Positions 1 to 12,981 are shown, counted from the first letter of the stretch. The stretch is DNA of 64,000 bases from Megalopta genalis (GCF_051020955.1 NW_027476194.1:186001-250000); one strand, 5' to 3'. Numbers and translations are program-made. Notes: generated by a model from the letters alone, not told the origin.

Positions 1-1065
1 AACTGCATGTGAAACGAAAGTGTTAGCTTCAAATTCAAGAGAAACACATGATTCAGTTTCAAATAAAAGCGAAGTAGATGGCATAGCATCAAATCCATGC
101 GAATCAAATGGTTTAGCTTCAAATACTTGTGATATACATGATTTAGCTTCAACTCCATGCGATACAAACGATTAGCTTCAAATGCATAAGAAACACATGA
201 TTTAGATTAAAATCAATGCGAAGTAGAAGGCTTATCTTCAAATCCATGCGAATCAAATGGTTGAGCTTCAAATACTTGGGACATACATGATTCAGCTTCA
301 ACTGCATGCGTAACAAATGAGTTAGCTTCAAATCTATGCGAAACACATGATTTAGCTTCAAATTCATTCCAAACACATGGTTTAGCCTGATATTCGTGCG
401 AAACAAATGGTTCAGCTTCAAATACTTGCGACAAACATGATTTAGCTTCAACTGCATGTGAAACGAAAGTGTTAGCTTCAAATTCTAGAGAAACACATGA
501 TTCAGTTTCAAATAAAAGCGAAGTAGATGGCATAGAATCAAATCCATGCCAATCAAATGGTGTAGCTGCAAATACTTGTGATATACATGATTTAGCTTCA
601 ACTCCATGCGATACAAACGATTAGCTTCAAATGCATGCGAAACACATGATTTAGATTAAAATCAATGCGAAGTAGAAGGCTTATCTTCAAATCCATGCGA
701 ATCAAATGGTTGAGCTTCAAATACTTATGATATACATGATTCAGCTTCAACTGCATGCGTAACAAATGAGTTAGCTTCAAATCTATGCGAAACACATGAT
801 TTAGCTTCAAATTCATTCCAAACACATGGTTTATCCTGATATTCGTGCGAAACAAATGGTTCAGCTTCAAATACTTGTGACATACATGATTTAGCTTCAA
901 CTGCATGTAAAACGAACGTGTTAGCTTCAAATTCAAGAGAAACACATGATTCAGTTTCAAATAAAAGCGAAGTAGATGGCATAGCATCAAATCCATGCGA
1001 ATCAAATGGTTTAGCTTCAAATACTTGTGATATACATGATTTAGCTTCAACTGCATGCGATACAA
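1..1065 (+). repeat. 449-bp HOR, about 2.4 tandem copies
   Basis: The fragment ACTGCATGTGAAACGAA starts at position 2 and again at 451; a variant of it starts near 900. The period is therefore 449 bp, which is three pentamers minus the single base lost in the 29-bp monomer. Private markers of this HOR are AATTCAAGAGAAACACATG, AATAAAAGCGAAGTAGATGG, CATGCGTAACAAATGAG and TTCATTCCAAACACATGG. Copies differ by a few substitutions, such as GCATAAG against GCATGCG near 191 and 641. The left end is cut by the window. Confidence 0.9.
146..174 (+). repeat. 29-bp deletion monomer (A type), example
   Basis: This A-type monomer carries GATACAAACGATTAGC in place of the usual AAACGAGTTAGC, so it is 29 bp. 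The same 1-bp-short monomer recurs near 619, 1,066, 32,860, 34,807, 36,606, 41,856, 44,255, 47,855, 48,306, 49,505, 50,254 and 50,703. Its presence explains why HORs containing it measure 449, 749 or 2,249 bp rather than exact multiples of 150. It also shifts any reading frame passing through. Confidence 0.9.
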
Positions 1066-1560
1066 ACGGTTAGCTTCAAATCCATGCGAAACATATGATT
1101 TAACTTCAAACCAATGCGAAGTAGAAGGCTGATCTTCGAACCCACGCGAAACAAATGGATTAGCTTCAAATACTTGTGATATACATGATTTATCTTCAAC
1201 TGCATGCGAAACAAACGAGATAGCTTTAAATCCATGCGAAACAGATGATTTAGATTAAAATCAATGCGAAGTAGAAGGCTTATTTTGAAATCCATGCGAA
1301 TCAAATGGTTTAGCTTCAAATAATTGTGATATACATGATTTGGCTTCAATTGCATGCGAAACAAACGAGTTAGCTTGAAATCCAAGCGAAACACATGATT
1401 TAGCTTCAAATCAATGCGAAGTAGAAGGCTTATCTTCAAATCCATGCGAAACAAGTGGTTCAGCTTCAAATACTTGTGATGTGCATGATTTAGCTTCAAA
1501 TGCAAGCGAAACGAACGAGTTAGCTTCAAATCCATGCGAAACACATGATTTTGCTTCTTA
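1066..1560 (+). repeat. Mixed pentamers of the homogenised-block family
   Basis: These pentamers carry variants such as AACGAGATAGCTTTAAATC, GATTTAGATTAAAATC and GGCTTATTTTGAAATCC. The same variants dominate 29.7-53.5 kb, so this stretch belongs to that family although it lies about 28 kb away. No unique sequence is present. Confidence 0.8.
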
Positions 1561-3424
1561 TCAATGCGAAGTAGAAGGCTGATCTTCGTATCCTTGCGAA
1601 ACAAATGGTTTAGCTTCAAATACTTGTGATATACATGATTTAGCTTCAACAGCATGCAAAACTAACGAGTTAGCATCAAATCCATGCGAAACACATGATT
1701 TAGCTTCAAATCAATGCGAAGTAGAAGGCTTATCTTCAAATCCATGCGAATCAAATGGTTTAGCTTGAAATACCTGTGATATACATGATTTATCTTCAAC
1801 TGCATGCGAAACAAACGAGATAGCTTTAAATCCATGCGAAACAGATGATTTAGATTAAAATCAATGCAAAGTAGAAGGCTTATTTTGAAATCCATGCGAA
1901 TCAAATGGTTTAGCTTCAAATAATTGTGATATACATGATTTAGCTTCAACTGCATGCGATACAAACGAGTTAGCTTCAAATCCATGCGAAACACATGATT
2001 TAGCTTCAAATAAATGCGAAGTAGATGGCTGATCTTCGAATCCATGCGAAACAAATGAGTTAGGCTCAAATACTTGTGTTATACATGATTCAGCTTCAAA
2101 TCAATGCGAAGTAGAAGGGTTATCTTCGAATCCATGCGAAAAAAATGGTTTAGCTGCAAGTGCCTGTGATATACATGATTTAGCTTCAACAGCATGCGAA
2201 ACAAACGACTTAGCTTCAAATTCATGCGAAACACATGATTTAGCTTCAAATAAATGCGAAGTAGATGGCTGATCTTCGAATCCATGCGAAACAAATGGTT
2301 TAGGCTCAAATACTTGTGTTATACATGATTTGGCTTCAACAGTATGCGAAACAAACGAGTTAGATTCAAATACAAACGAAACACATGATTCAGTTTTAAA
2401 TCAATGCGAAGTAGAAGGCTTAGCTTCAAATGCATGCGAAACGAATGGTCTAGCTTCAAAAAACTTGTTTTATACATGCTTTAGCGTCAACTGCATGCGA
2501 AAACAACGATCTAGCTTCAAATCCATGCGAAACACATGATTTAGCTGCAAATCAATGCGAAGTAGCAGGCTTAGTTTCAAATCCGTGCGAACCAAATTGT
2601 TTAGCTTCAAGTATTTGTGACATAGATGATTTAGATTCAAATGCAGGTGAAACAAACGAGTTAACTTCAAATCCAAGCGGAATACATGATTTAGCTTCAA
2701 ATCAGTGCGAAGTAGAAGGCTTAGCTTCAAATGCATGCGAAACGAATGGTCTAGCTTCAAATACTTGTTTTATACATGATTTAGCGTCAACTGCATGCGA
2801 AAACAAGGATATAGCTACAAATCCATGCGAAACACATGATTTAGCTTCAAATCCATGCGAAACACATGATTTAGCTTCATATCCATGCGAAACAAATGAT
2901 TTAGCTTCACATCAATGCGAAGTAGCAGGCTTAGTTTCAAATCCATGCGAACCAAATTGTTTAGCTTCTAATATTTGTGACATAGATGATTTAGATTCAA
3001 ATGCAAGCGAAACGAACGTGTTGCTTCAAATCCATGCGCAACACATGATTTAGCTTCATATTCATTCGAAACACATGGTTTAGCTTAATATTCATGCGAA
3101 ATAAATGTTTCAGCTTCAAATACTTGGGTTATCTTCGAAGGGTTATCTTCGAATCCACGCGAAAAAAATGGTTTAGCTGCAAGTGCCTGTGATATACATT
3201 ATTTAGCTTCAATTACATGCGAAACAAACGAGTTAGCTTGAAATCCAAGCGAAACACATGATTTAGCTTCAAATCAATGCGAAGTAGAAGGCTTATTTTG
3301 AAATCCATGCGAATCAAATGGTTTCGCTTCAAATAATTGTGATATACATGATTTAGCTTCAACTGCATTGCGAAACAAACTAGTTAGTTTCAAATCCAAG
3401 CGAAACACTTGATTTAGATTCAAA
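1561..3424 (+). repeat. 1,864-bp tandem duplication, copy 1
   Basis: The sequence from about 1,561 recurs 1,864 bp downstream. Marker pairs include TGGCTTCAACAGTATGCG near 2,330 and 4,194, and AAAAAACTTGTTTTATACATG near 2,458 and 4,322. The copies look almost identical; one clear difference is GAGTTAGATTC near 2,358 against GAGTTAGCTTC near 4,222. The offset is 62 monomers plus 4 bp, so it is not a multiple of the 150-bp pentamer. Identity between copies fades after about 3,230. Confidence 0.9.
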
Positions 3425-5090
3425 TGAATGCGAAGTAGAAGGCTGATCTTCGTATCCTTGCGAAACAAATGGTTTAGCTTCAAATACTTGTGATATACAT
3501 GATTTAGCTTCAACAGCATGCAAAACTAACGAGTTAGCATCAAATCCATGCGAAACACATGATTTAGCTTCAAATCAATGCGAAGTAGAAGGCTTATCTT
3601 CAAATCCATGCGAATCAAATGGTTTAGCTTGAAATACCTGTGATATACATGATTTATCTTCAACTGCATGCGAAACAAACGAGATAGCTTTAAATCCATG
3701 CGAAACAGATGATTTAGATTAAAATCAATGCAAAGTAGAAGGCTTATTTTGAAATCCATGCGAATCAAATGGTTTAGCTTCAAATAATTGTGATATACAT
3801 GATTTAGCTTCAACTGCATGCGATACAAACGAGTTAGCTTCAAATCCATGCGAAACACATGATTTAGCTTCAAATAAATGCGAAGTAGATGGCTGATCTT
3901 CGAATCCATGCGAAACAAATGAGTTAGGCTCAAATACTTGTGTTATACATGATTCAGCTTCAAATCAATGCGAAGTAGAAGGGTTATCTTCGAATCCATG
4001 CGAAAAAAATGGTTTAGCTGCAAGTGCCTGTGATATACATGATTTAGCTTCAACAGCATGCGAAACAAACGACTTAGCTTCAAATTCATGCGAAACACAT
4101 GATTTAGCTTCAAATAAATGCGAAGTAGATGGCTGATCTTCGAATCCATGCGAAACAAATGGTTTAGGCTCAAATACTTGTGTTATACATGATTTGGCTT
4201 CAACAGTATGCGAAACAAACGAGTTAGCTTCAAATACAAACGAAACACATGATTCAGTTTTAAATCAATGCGAAGTAGAAGGCTTAGCTTCAAATGCATG
4301 CGAAACGAATGGTCTAGCTTCAAAAAACTTGTTTTATACATGCTTTAGCGTCAACTGCATGCGAAAACAACGATCTAGCTTCAAATCCATGCGAAACACA
4401 TGATTTAGCTGCAAATCAATGCGAAGTAGCAGGCTTAGTTTCAAATCCGTGCGAACCAAATTGTTTAGCTTCAAGTATTTGTGACATAGATGATTTAGAT
4501 TCAAATGCAGGTGAAACAAACGAGTTAACTTCAAATCCAAGCGGAATACATGATTTAGCTTCAAATCAGTGCGAAGTAGAAGGCTTAGCTTCAAATGCAT
4601 GCGAAACGAATGGTCTAGCTTCAAATACTTGTTTTATACATGATTTAGCGTCAACTGCATGCGAAAACAAGGATATAGCTACAAATCCATGCGAAACACA
4701 TGATTTAGCTTCAAATCCATGCGAAACACATGATTTAGCTTCATATCCATGCGAAACAAATGATTTAGCTTCACATCAATGCGAAGTAGCAGGCTTAGTT
4801 TCAAATCCATGCGAACCAAATTGTTTAGCTTCTAATATTTGTGACATAGATGATTTAGATTCAAATGCAAGCGAAACGAACGTGTTGCTTCAAATCCATG
4901 CGCAACACATGATTTAGCTTCATATTCATTCGAAACACATGGTTTAGCTTAATATTCATGCGAAATAAATGTTTCAGCTTCAAATACTTGGGTTATCTTC
5001 GAAGGGTTATCTTCGAATCCACGCGAAAAAAATGGTTTAGCTGCAAGTGCCTGTGATATACATTATTTAGCTTCAATTACATGCGAAACA
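3425..5090 (+). repeat. 1,864-bp tandem duplication, copy 2
   Basis: This is the second copy of the block starting near 1,561. It matches copy 1 closely to about 5,090. There it jumps from ACATGCGAAACAAAC directly to TAGTTAGTTTCAAATCC, whereas copy 1 keeps roughly one further pentamer before reaching the same sequence near 3,380. A whole-pentamer deletion or an unequal exchange at the junction would explain this. Confidence 0.88.
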
Positions 5091-6430
5091 AACTAGTTAG
5101 TTTCAAATCCAAGCGAAACACTTGATTTAGATTCAAATGAATGCGAAGTAGAAGACTTATCTTCAAATCCATGCGAAACAAGTGATTCAACTTCAAATAC
5201 TTGTGATGTGCATGATTTAGCTTCAAATGCAAGCGAAACGAACGAGTTAGCTTCAACTCCATGCGAAACACATGATTTAGCTTCAAATCATTACGAGGTA
5301 GATGGCAGATCTTCGAATCCATGCGAAACAAATGCTTGAGCTTGAAATACTAGTTTGATACATTATTTAGCTTCAATTACATGCGAAACAAACGAGTTAG
5401 CTTGAAATCCAAGCGAAACACATTATTTAGCTTCAAATTAATGCGAAGTAGAAGGCTTATTTTGAAATCCATGCGAATCAAATGGTTTAGCTTCAAATAA
5501 TTGTGATATACATGATTTAGCTTCAATTGCATGTGAAACAAACGAGTTAGCTTGAAATCCAAGCGAAACACATGATTTAGCTTCAAATCAATGCGAAGTA
5601 GAAGGCTTATCTTCAAATCCTTGCGAAATAATGGTTTAGCTTCAAATACTTATGATATACATGATTTAGCTTCAACAGCATGCAAAACTAACGAGTTAGC
5701 TTCAAATCCATGCGAAACACGTGATTTAGCTTCAAATCAATGCGAAGTAGAAGGTTTATCTTCAACTGCATGCGAAACAAACGATTTAGCTTCAAATCCA
5801 TGCGAAACACATGAGTTAGCTTCTTATCAATGCGAAGTAGAAGGCTTATCTTCGAATCCTTGCGAAACGAATGGTTTAGCTTCAAATACTTGTTTGATAC
5901 ATTATCCAGCTTCAATTGCATGCGAAACAAACGAGTTAGCTTGAAATCCAAGCGAAACACATGATTTCGCTTCAAATCAATGCGAAGTAGAAGGCTTATT
6001 TCGAAATCCATGCGAATCAAATGGTTGAGCTTCAAATACTTGGGATATACATGATTCAGCTTCAACTGCATGCGTAACAAACGAATTAGCTTCAAATCTA
6101 TGCGAAACACATGATTTAGCTTCAAATTCATTCCAAACACATTGTTTAGCCTGATATTCGTGCGAAACAAATGGTTCAGCTTCAAATACTTGTGACATAC
6201 ATGATTTAGTTTCAACTGCATGTGAAACAAACATGTTCGCTTCAAATCCATGCGAAACACATGATTTAGCTTCAAATCAATGCGAAGTAGAAGGATTAGC
6301 ATCAAATTCATGCGAGACAAATTATTTAGCTTCATATACTTGCGATATAAGTGATATTGCTTCAAATGCAGGGGAAACAAACGAGTGAGCTTCAAATCCA
6401 AGCGTAACACATGATTTAGCTTCAAATCAT
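5091..6430 (+). repeat. Mixed pentamers with a 449-bp-HOR remnant
   Basis: These pentamers belong to the same family as 1-1.5 kb. From about 6,010 to 6,230 the private markers of the 449-bp HOR return (CATGCGTAACAAACG and TTCATTCCAAACACATTG). A rare E variant with TTTGATACATTAT occurs near 5,350 and 5,890, and again near 52,825 and (as TTTGATACATCAT) 59,665. I see nothing that is not repeat. Confidence 0.8.
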
Positions 6431-7811
6431 GCGAAGTAGAAGGCTTAGCTTCAAATACGAGCGAAACACATGATTTAGCTACAAATACTTGTGATAGAAG
6501 TGATATAGCTTCAAATGAATGCGAAACAAACGAGTTAGCTTCTAATCTATGCGAAACACGTGATTTAGTTTCAAATCAATGCGAACTAGAATGCAGATCT
6601 TAGAATCCATGCGAAACAAATGGTTTAGTTTCAAATCCATGCGAAATGCATGATTTAGCTTCAAATCAATGCGATGTAGAAGGCTTAGCTTCAAATCCAT
6701 GCTAAACGAACGATTTAGCATCAAATGCTTGCGATATAAGTGATATAGTTTCAAATGCAGGCGAAACAAACGAGTTAGCTTCAAATCCAAGGGAAACACA
6801 TGATTTAGCTTCAAAACAAATGGTTTACCTTCAAATACTTGTGATATACATGATTAAGCTTCAAATGCAGGCGAAACAAATGATTTAGCTCAAATCAATG
6901 CGATGTAGAAGGGTTAGCTTCAAATCCATGCGAAACAAATGGTTTAGTTTCAAATCCATGCGAAATGCATGATTTAGATTCAAATCAATGCGAAGTAGAA
7001 GGCATAGCTTCAAATCCATGCGAAACACATGGTTTAGCTTAATATTCATGCGTAGCAAATGGTTCAGCTTCAAATACTTGTGATATACATAATTTAGCTT
7101 CCACTGCATGCGAAACAAACGAGTTAGCTTCAAATCCAAGGGAAACACATGATTTAGCTTCAAAACAAATGGTTTATCTTCAAATACTTGTGATGTACAT
7201 GATTAAGCTTCAAATGCAGGCGAAACAAACGAGTGAGCTTCAAATCGAAGCGTAACACATGATTTAACTTCAAATCAATGCGAAGAAGAAGGCTTAGCAT
7301 CAAATCCATGCGAAACAAATGGTTTAGCTTGAAATACTTGAAATATACACGATTTAGCTTCAACTGCATGCGGAGCAAACGAGTTAGCTTCAAATCCAAG
7401 GGAAACAAATGATTTAGCTTCAAATTCATTCGAAACACATGGTTTAGCTTAATATTCGTGCGAAACAAATGGTTCAGCTTCAAATACTTGTGATATACAT
7501 GATTAAGTTTCAACTGCAAGCGAAACAAACGAGTTAGTTTTAAATCCAAGCGAAACGCATGATTTAGTTTCAAATCCATCCGAACTAGAAGGCTTAGCTT
7601 CAAATGCATGCGAAACGAATGATTTATCTTCAAATACGTGCCGTATAATTGATTTAGCTTCAAATGCATGCGAAACAAGTGGTCCAGCTTCAAATACTTG
7701 TGATATACATGATTTAGATTCAACTGCATGCGAAACAATCGAGTTAGCTTCAAATCCAAGTGAAACACATGATTTAGCTTCAAATTCATTCGAAACACAT
7801 GGTTCAGCTTA

Positions 7812-8110
7812 ATATTCATGCGAAACAAATGGTTTTGCTTCAAATACTTGTGATATACATGATTTAGTTTCAACTGCATGCGAAACAAACAAGTTAGTTT
7901 TAAATCCAAGCGAAACACATGATTTAGCTTCAAATCCATCCGAAGTAGAAGGCTTAGCTTCAAACCCATGCGACACAAATGATTTAGCTTCAAACACTTG
8001 CCATATAAGTGATATAGCTTCAAATGCAGGCGAATCAAACGACTTAGCTACAAATCCATGCGAAACACATGATTTAGCTTCAAAACAATCCGAAGTAGAA
8101 GTATTAGCTT
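7812..8110 (+). repeat. Long-range cassette P, member 1
   Basis: This cassette is marked by AACAAACAAGTTAGTTTTAA, CATGCGACACAAATG and ACACTTGCCATATAAGTG (CCATAT at 8,001). The CCATAT marker recurs at 54,535, 60,208 and 63,903. The 60-kb and 63.9-kb copies also share the upstream AACAAGTTAGTTTTAA marker, while the 54.5-kb copy shares only the downstream half. Confidence 0.85.
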
Positions 8111-8339
8111 CGAATCGATGCGAAACGAATGATTGAACTTCATATACTTGCGAATATAAGTGATATAGCTTGAAATCCATGCGAAACGCATGATTTAGGT
8201 TCAAATGAATGCGAAGTAGAAGGATTAGCTTCAAATCCATGCGAAACGAATGATTGACTTCAAATACTTGCGAATATAAGTGATATAGCTTCAAATGCAG
8301 GCGAAACAAACGAGTTAGCTTCAAATCCATGCGAAACGA

Positions 8340-8620
8340 ATGATTGACCTTCAAATACTGGCGAATATAAGTGATATAGCTCCAAATGCAGGCGAAAAAA
8401 ACGAGTTAGCTTCAAATCCATGCGAAATGCATGTTTCAGCTTCAACTCAATGCGAAGCAGAAGGCTTCGTCTCAAATCCATGCGAATCAAATGGAATAGC
8501 TTCAAATAATCGTGATATACACGATTTAGCGTCAACTGCGTGCGAAACAAACGAGTTAGCTACAAATCCATGCGAAACACATGATTTAGCTTCAAAACAA
8601 TCCGAAGTAGTAGGCTTAGC
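8340..8620 (+). repeat. Long-range cassette Q, member 1
   Basis: This stretch contains the 31-bp E monomer followed by GCTCCAAATGCAGGCGAAAA, then CATGCGAAATGCATG and AATAATCGTGATATACACG. The same order is found at about 60,336-60,615, offset 51,996 bp, with a short deletion in the later copy near 60,530. Confidence 0.85.
8348..8378 (+). repeat. 31-bp insertion monomer (E type), example
   Basis: This E-type monomer contains GCGAATATAAGTGATATA, one base longer than the 30-bp form GCGATATAAGTGATATA, which is seen for example near 12,305. The 31-bp form recurs in the heterogeneous domains (near 8,260, 15,180, 15,330, 16,145, 20,490, 21,110, 24,610, 56,395, 57,957, 58,918, 60,360, 61,290, 61,980, 62,200 and 62,940). 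I did not see it in the homogenised 29.7-53.5 kb block. It marks a separate monomer lineage. Confidence 0.85.
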
Positions 8621-8854
8621 TTCAAATCCATTTGAATCAAATGGTTTAACTTCAAATACTTGTGAAATACTTGATTTAGCTTCAACTGCACGCGAAACAT
8701 ACGAGTTAGCTTCAAATCCAAGAGAAACATATGGTTTAGCATCAAATACATGTGTATACATGATTTAGCTTCAACTGTATGTGAAACAAGCGAGTTAGCT
8801 TCAAATCCAGGGGAAGCACATGATTTAACTTCAAATCAATGCGAAGTAGAATGC

Positions 8855-9340
8855 TTAGCTACAAATACATGAGAAACAAATGATATATTTTCGGATAATT
8901 GCGATATAAGTGATATAGCTTGAAATGCAGGTAAAACAAACGGGTTAGCTTAAAATCCATGCGAAACGCATGATTTAGCTTCAAATCAATGCGATGTAGA
9001 AGGCTTAGCTACAAATACAAGAGAAACAAATGATTTATCTTCAGATAATAGCGATATAAGTGATATAGCTTCAAGTGCAGGCGAAACAATCGAGTTAGCT
9101 TCATATCAATGCGATGTAGAAGGTTTATCTTCAAATCCAGGCGAAACAAATGGTATAGCTTCAAATACTTGTGATATACATGATTTAGTTTCAAATGCAG
9201 GCGAAACGAACGAGTGAGGTTCAAATCCATGCGAGTCACATGATTTAGCTTCAAATCAATGGGAAGTGGAAGGCTTAGTTTCAAATCCATGCGAATCAAA
9301 TGGTTTAGCTGTAAATACTTGTGATATACACGATTTAGCT
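8855..9340 (+). repeat. Four-copy cassette, member 1
   Basis: The cassette is marked by TCGGATAATTGCGATATAAG (8,891) and GCGAGTCACATGATTTAG (9,231). The same two markers, with identical 340-bp spacing, occur 993 bp downstream, and again at offsets of 47,673 and 50,196 bp. Identical internal spacing means no net indel across most of the cassette in all four copies. Confidence 0.88.
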
Positions 9341-9852
9341 TCAGCTGCATGTGAAACAAGCGAGTTAGCTTCAAATTCATGCGAAGTAGATGGGTTAGTT
9401 TCAAATCTATGCGAAACGAATGGTTTAACTACCAATACATGCGAATATATGTGATATAGCTTCATATGCAGGTGAAACAATTGAGTTAGCTTCTAATCTC
9501 TGTGAATGACATGATTGAGCTTCAAATCGAAGCGAAGTAGAAGGCTTAGCTTCAAATCCATGAGAAACAAATGATTTAGCTTCAAATATTTGTGATATAC
9601 ATGATTCGGATTCAAATGCAGGCGAAACAAACGAGTTAGCTTTAAATCCATGCTGATCACATGATTTAGCTCCAAATCAATGCGAAGTAAAAGGCTTAGC
9701 AGCAAATCCATGGGAATAAAAAATTGTTTAGCTTCAAATACTTGTGATATACATGATTTAGCTTCAAATGCACGCGACACAAACGGGTTAGCTTCAAATC
9801 CATGCGAAACACATGATTTAGCTTCAAATGAATGCGATTTAGAAGGCTTAGC

Positions 9853-10333
9853 TACAAATACATTAGAAACAAATGATTTATATTCGGATAATTGCGATAT
9901 AAGTGATATAGCTTCAAATGCAGGCAAAACAAACGGGTTCGCTTAAAATCCATGCGAAACGCATGATTTAGCTTCAAATCAATGCGATGTAGAAGGCTTA
10001 GCTACAAATACATGAGAAACAAATGATTTATCTTCAGATAATAGCGATATAAGTGATATAGCTTCAAGTGCAGGCGAAACAATCGAGTTAGCTAAATATC
10101 AATGCGAAGTAGAAGGATTATCTTCAAATCCATGCGAAACAAATGGTATAGCTTCAAATACTTGTGATATACATGATTTAGTTTCAAATGCAGGTGAAAC
10201 GAACGAGTGTGGTTCAAATCCATGCGAGTCACATGATTTAGCTTCAAATCAATGGGAAGTGGAAGGCTTAGTTTCAAATCCATGCGAATCAAATGGTTTA
10301 GCTGAAAATACTTGTGATATACATGATTTAGCT
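9853..10333 (+). repeat. Four-copy cassette, member 2
   Basis: This is the nearby copy of the cassette at 8,855-9,340, offset 993 bp (33 monomers plus 3 bp). Differences include CATTAGAAAC for CATGAGAAAC near 9,861 and GAGTGTGGTTC for GAGTGAGGTTC near 10,205. Confidence 0.87.
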
Positions 10334-11854
10334 TCAACCGCATGCGAAACAAACGAATTATCTTGAAATTCATGCGAAACACATGATTTAGCTTCAAATC
10401 AATGCGAAGTTAACGGCTTAGCTTCAAATCCATGCGAAACAAACGAGTCAGCTTCAAATCCATGCGAAACAAATGATTTAGCTTCAAATGCAGGCGGAAC
10501 AAACAGTTAGCTTCAAATCCGTGCGGAACATATGATTTAGCATCAAATCAATGGGAAGTAGAAGGCTCAGCTTTAAATCCGAGCGAAACACATGATTTAG
10601 ATTCAAATACTTGCGATATAAATGTAATAACTTCAAATGCAGACGAACGAACGAGTTATCATCAAATTAATGCGAAACACATGATTTAGCTTCAAATCAA
10701 TACGAAGATAATGGCTTAGCTTCAAATCCAAGCGAAACAAGTGGTATAGATTCAGATAATTGTGATAAACATGAATTAGCTTCAAATCAATGCGAGACAC
10801 ATGATTTAGATTCAAATCAATGGGAAGTAGAAGGCTTAGCTTCAGATCCATGCGAAACAAATGGTTTAGCTTCAAATACTTGTGATATACATAAATTAGC
10901 TTCAAATTCAGGCGAAACAAACGAGTTAACTACAAATCCTTTCGAAACACATGATTTAGCTTCAATTCATTGAGAAGTATAAGGCTTATCTTCGAATCCA
11001 GGCGAAACAAACGGTTTAGCTTCAAATACTTGTGATATACATGATTTAGCTTCAAATGCAGGCGAAACAAACGAGTTAGCTTCAAATCCATGCGAACCAC
11101 ATGATTTAGCTTCAAATCAATGCGAAGTAGAAAGCTTAGTTTCAAATCCATGCGAATGAAATGGTTTAGCCTCATATACATGAAATATACAAGATTTAGC
11201 TTCAACTGCTTGCGAAACAAACGAGTTAGCTTCAAATGCAAGCGAAACACATGATTTAGCTTCAAATACTTGCGAACATAAGTGATATAGCTTCAACTGC
11301 ATGCGAAACAAACGAGTTATCTTCAAATCCAAAGGACACATATGATTTAGGTTCAAATCAATGCGAAGTAGATGGCTTAGCTTCAAATCCATGCGAAACA
11401 AATGGTTTAGCTTCAAATACTTGTGATATACATGATTTAGCTTCAACTGCATGCGAAACCATCGAGTTAGTTTCAAATCCATGCGAAACACGTGATTTAG
11501 ATTCAAATCAATGCGAAGGAGAATGCTTAGATTCAAATCCATGCGAATCAAATGGTTTAGCTTCAAATACTAGTGATATACATGATTTAGATTCAATTGC
11601 ATGCGAAACAAATGAGTTAGCTGCAAATCCATGCAAAGCACATAATTTAGCCTCAAATCAATGCGAAGTAGAAGGCTTAGCTTCAAATCCATGCGAAACG
11701 AATGATTGACATTCAAATACTTGCGAATATAAATGATATAGCTTCAAATGCTGGCGAAACAAACGAGTTAGCTTCAAATCCATGCAAAACCCATGATTTA
11801 GATTCAAATCAATGCGAAGTAGAAGGCATAGCTTCAAATCCATGCGAAACACAT

Positions 11855-12232
11855 GGCTTAGCTTAATATTCATGCGTAGCAAATGGTTCAGCTGAAAATA
11901 CTTGTGATATACATGATTTAGCTTCAACTGCATGTGAAACAAACATGTTCGCTTCAAATTCAGCTTCAAATCATTGCGAAGTAGAAGGCTTAGTTACAAA
12001 TGCATGCGAAACAAATGGTTCAGCTTCAAATATTTGTGATATACATGATTTAGATTCAAATCCAGGCGAAACAACCGAGTTAGTTTCAAATCCGTGCGAA
12101 ACACGTGATTTAGCTTAATAATCATGCGAAGCAAATGGTTTAGCTTCAAATACTTGTGATATACATAATTTAGCTTCCACTGCATGCGAAGCAAGCGAGT
12201 TAGCTTCAAATGCAAGCGAAAGACATGATTTA
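11855..12232 (+). repeat. 749-bp HOR array I, partial leading copy
   Basis: This stretch matches the second half of the 749-bp HOR from the CTTAATATTCATGCGTAGC marker onward. It lacks about 20 bp after GTTCGCTTCAAATTC (near 11,960), where the full copies have AAGCGAAACACATG. It looks like a degraded edge copy. Confidence 0.82.
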
Positions 12233-12981
12233 GCTCAAATCAATGCGATGTAGAAGGTTTAGCTTCAAATCCATGCGAAACAAATGATTTAGCTTCAAAC
12301 ACTTGCGATATAAGTGATATAGCTTCAAATGCAGACGAAACAAACGTGTTGGCTTCAAATCCAAGCGAAACACATGATTTAACTTCAAATGAATGCGATA
12401 TAGAAGGTTTAGCTTCAAATCCAAGCGATACACATGATATCGCTTCAAATCTATACGAAGTACAAGGCTTATCTTCGAATCCATGCGAAACAAATGGTTT
12501 AGCGTCAAATACTTGTGATATACATGATTTAGCATCAAATACAGGCGAAATACATGATTTAGCTTCAAATTCATTCGTAACACATGGCTTAGCTTAATAT
12601 TCATGCGTAGCAAATGGTTCAGCTGAAAATACTTGTGATATACATGATTAAGCTTCAACTGCATGTGAAACAAACATGTTCGCTTCAAATTCAAGCGAAA
12701 CACATGATTCAGCTTCAAATCATTGCGAAGTAGAAGGCTTAGTTACAATTGCATGCGAAACAAATGGTTCAGCTTCAAATATTTGTGATATACATGATTT
12801 AGATTCAAATCCAGGCGAAACAACCGAGTTAGTTTCAAATCCGTGCAAAACACGTGATTTAGCTTAATAATCATGCGAAGCAAATGGTTTAGCTTCAAAT
12901 ACTTGTGATATACATAATTTAGCTTCCACTGCATGCGAAGCAAGCGAATTAGCTTCAAATGCAAGCGAAAGACATGATTTA
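12233..12981 (+). repeat. 749-bp HOR array I, copy 1
   Basis: The copy starts at the 1-bp-short monomer GCTCAAATCAATGCGATG. It is 25 monomers minus one base, or five pentamers. Diagnostic variants are TCAAATGAATGCGATATAG near 12,384 and TCTATACGAAGTACAAGG near 12,450. It differs from copy 2 by only a few substitutions that I can see. Confidence 0.93.

Larger units (their letters stand above)
6431..11854 (+). repeat. Heterogeneous pentamer field
   Basis: Neighbouring pentamers here are more diverged from each other than in the homogenised blocks, and monomer order is often broken by extra or missing B, D or E units. Frequent variants are TTCGAAACACATGGTTTAG followed by CTTAATATTCATGCG, and the 31-bp E monomer. 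No super-repeat spans the whole stretch. It contains local and long-range duplicated cassettes, listed separately. Confidence 0.85.
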
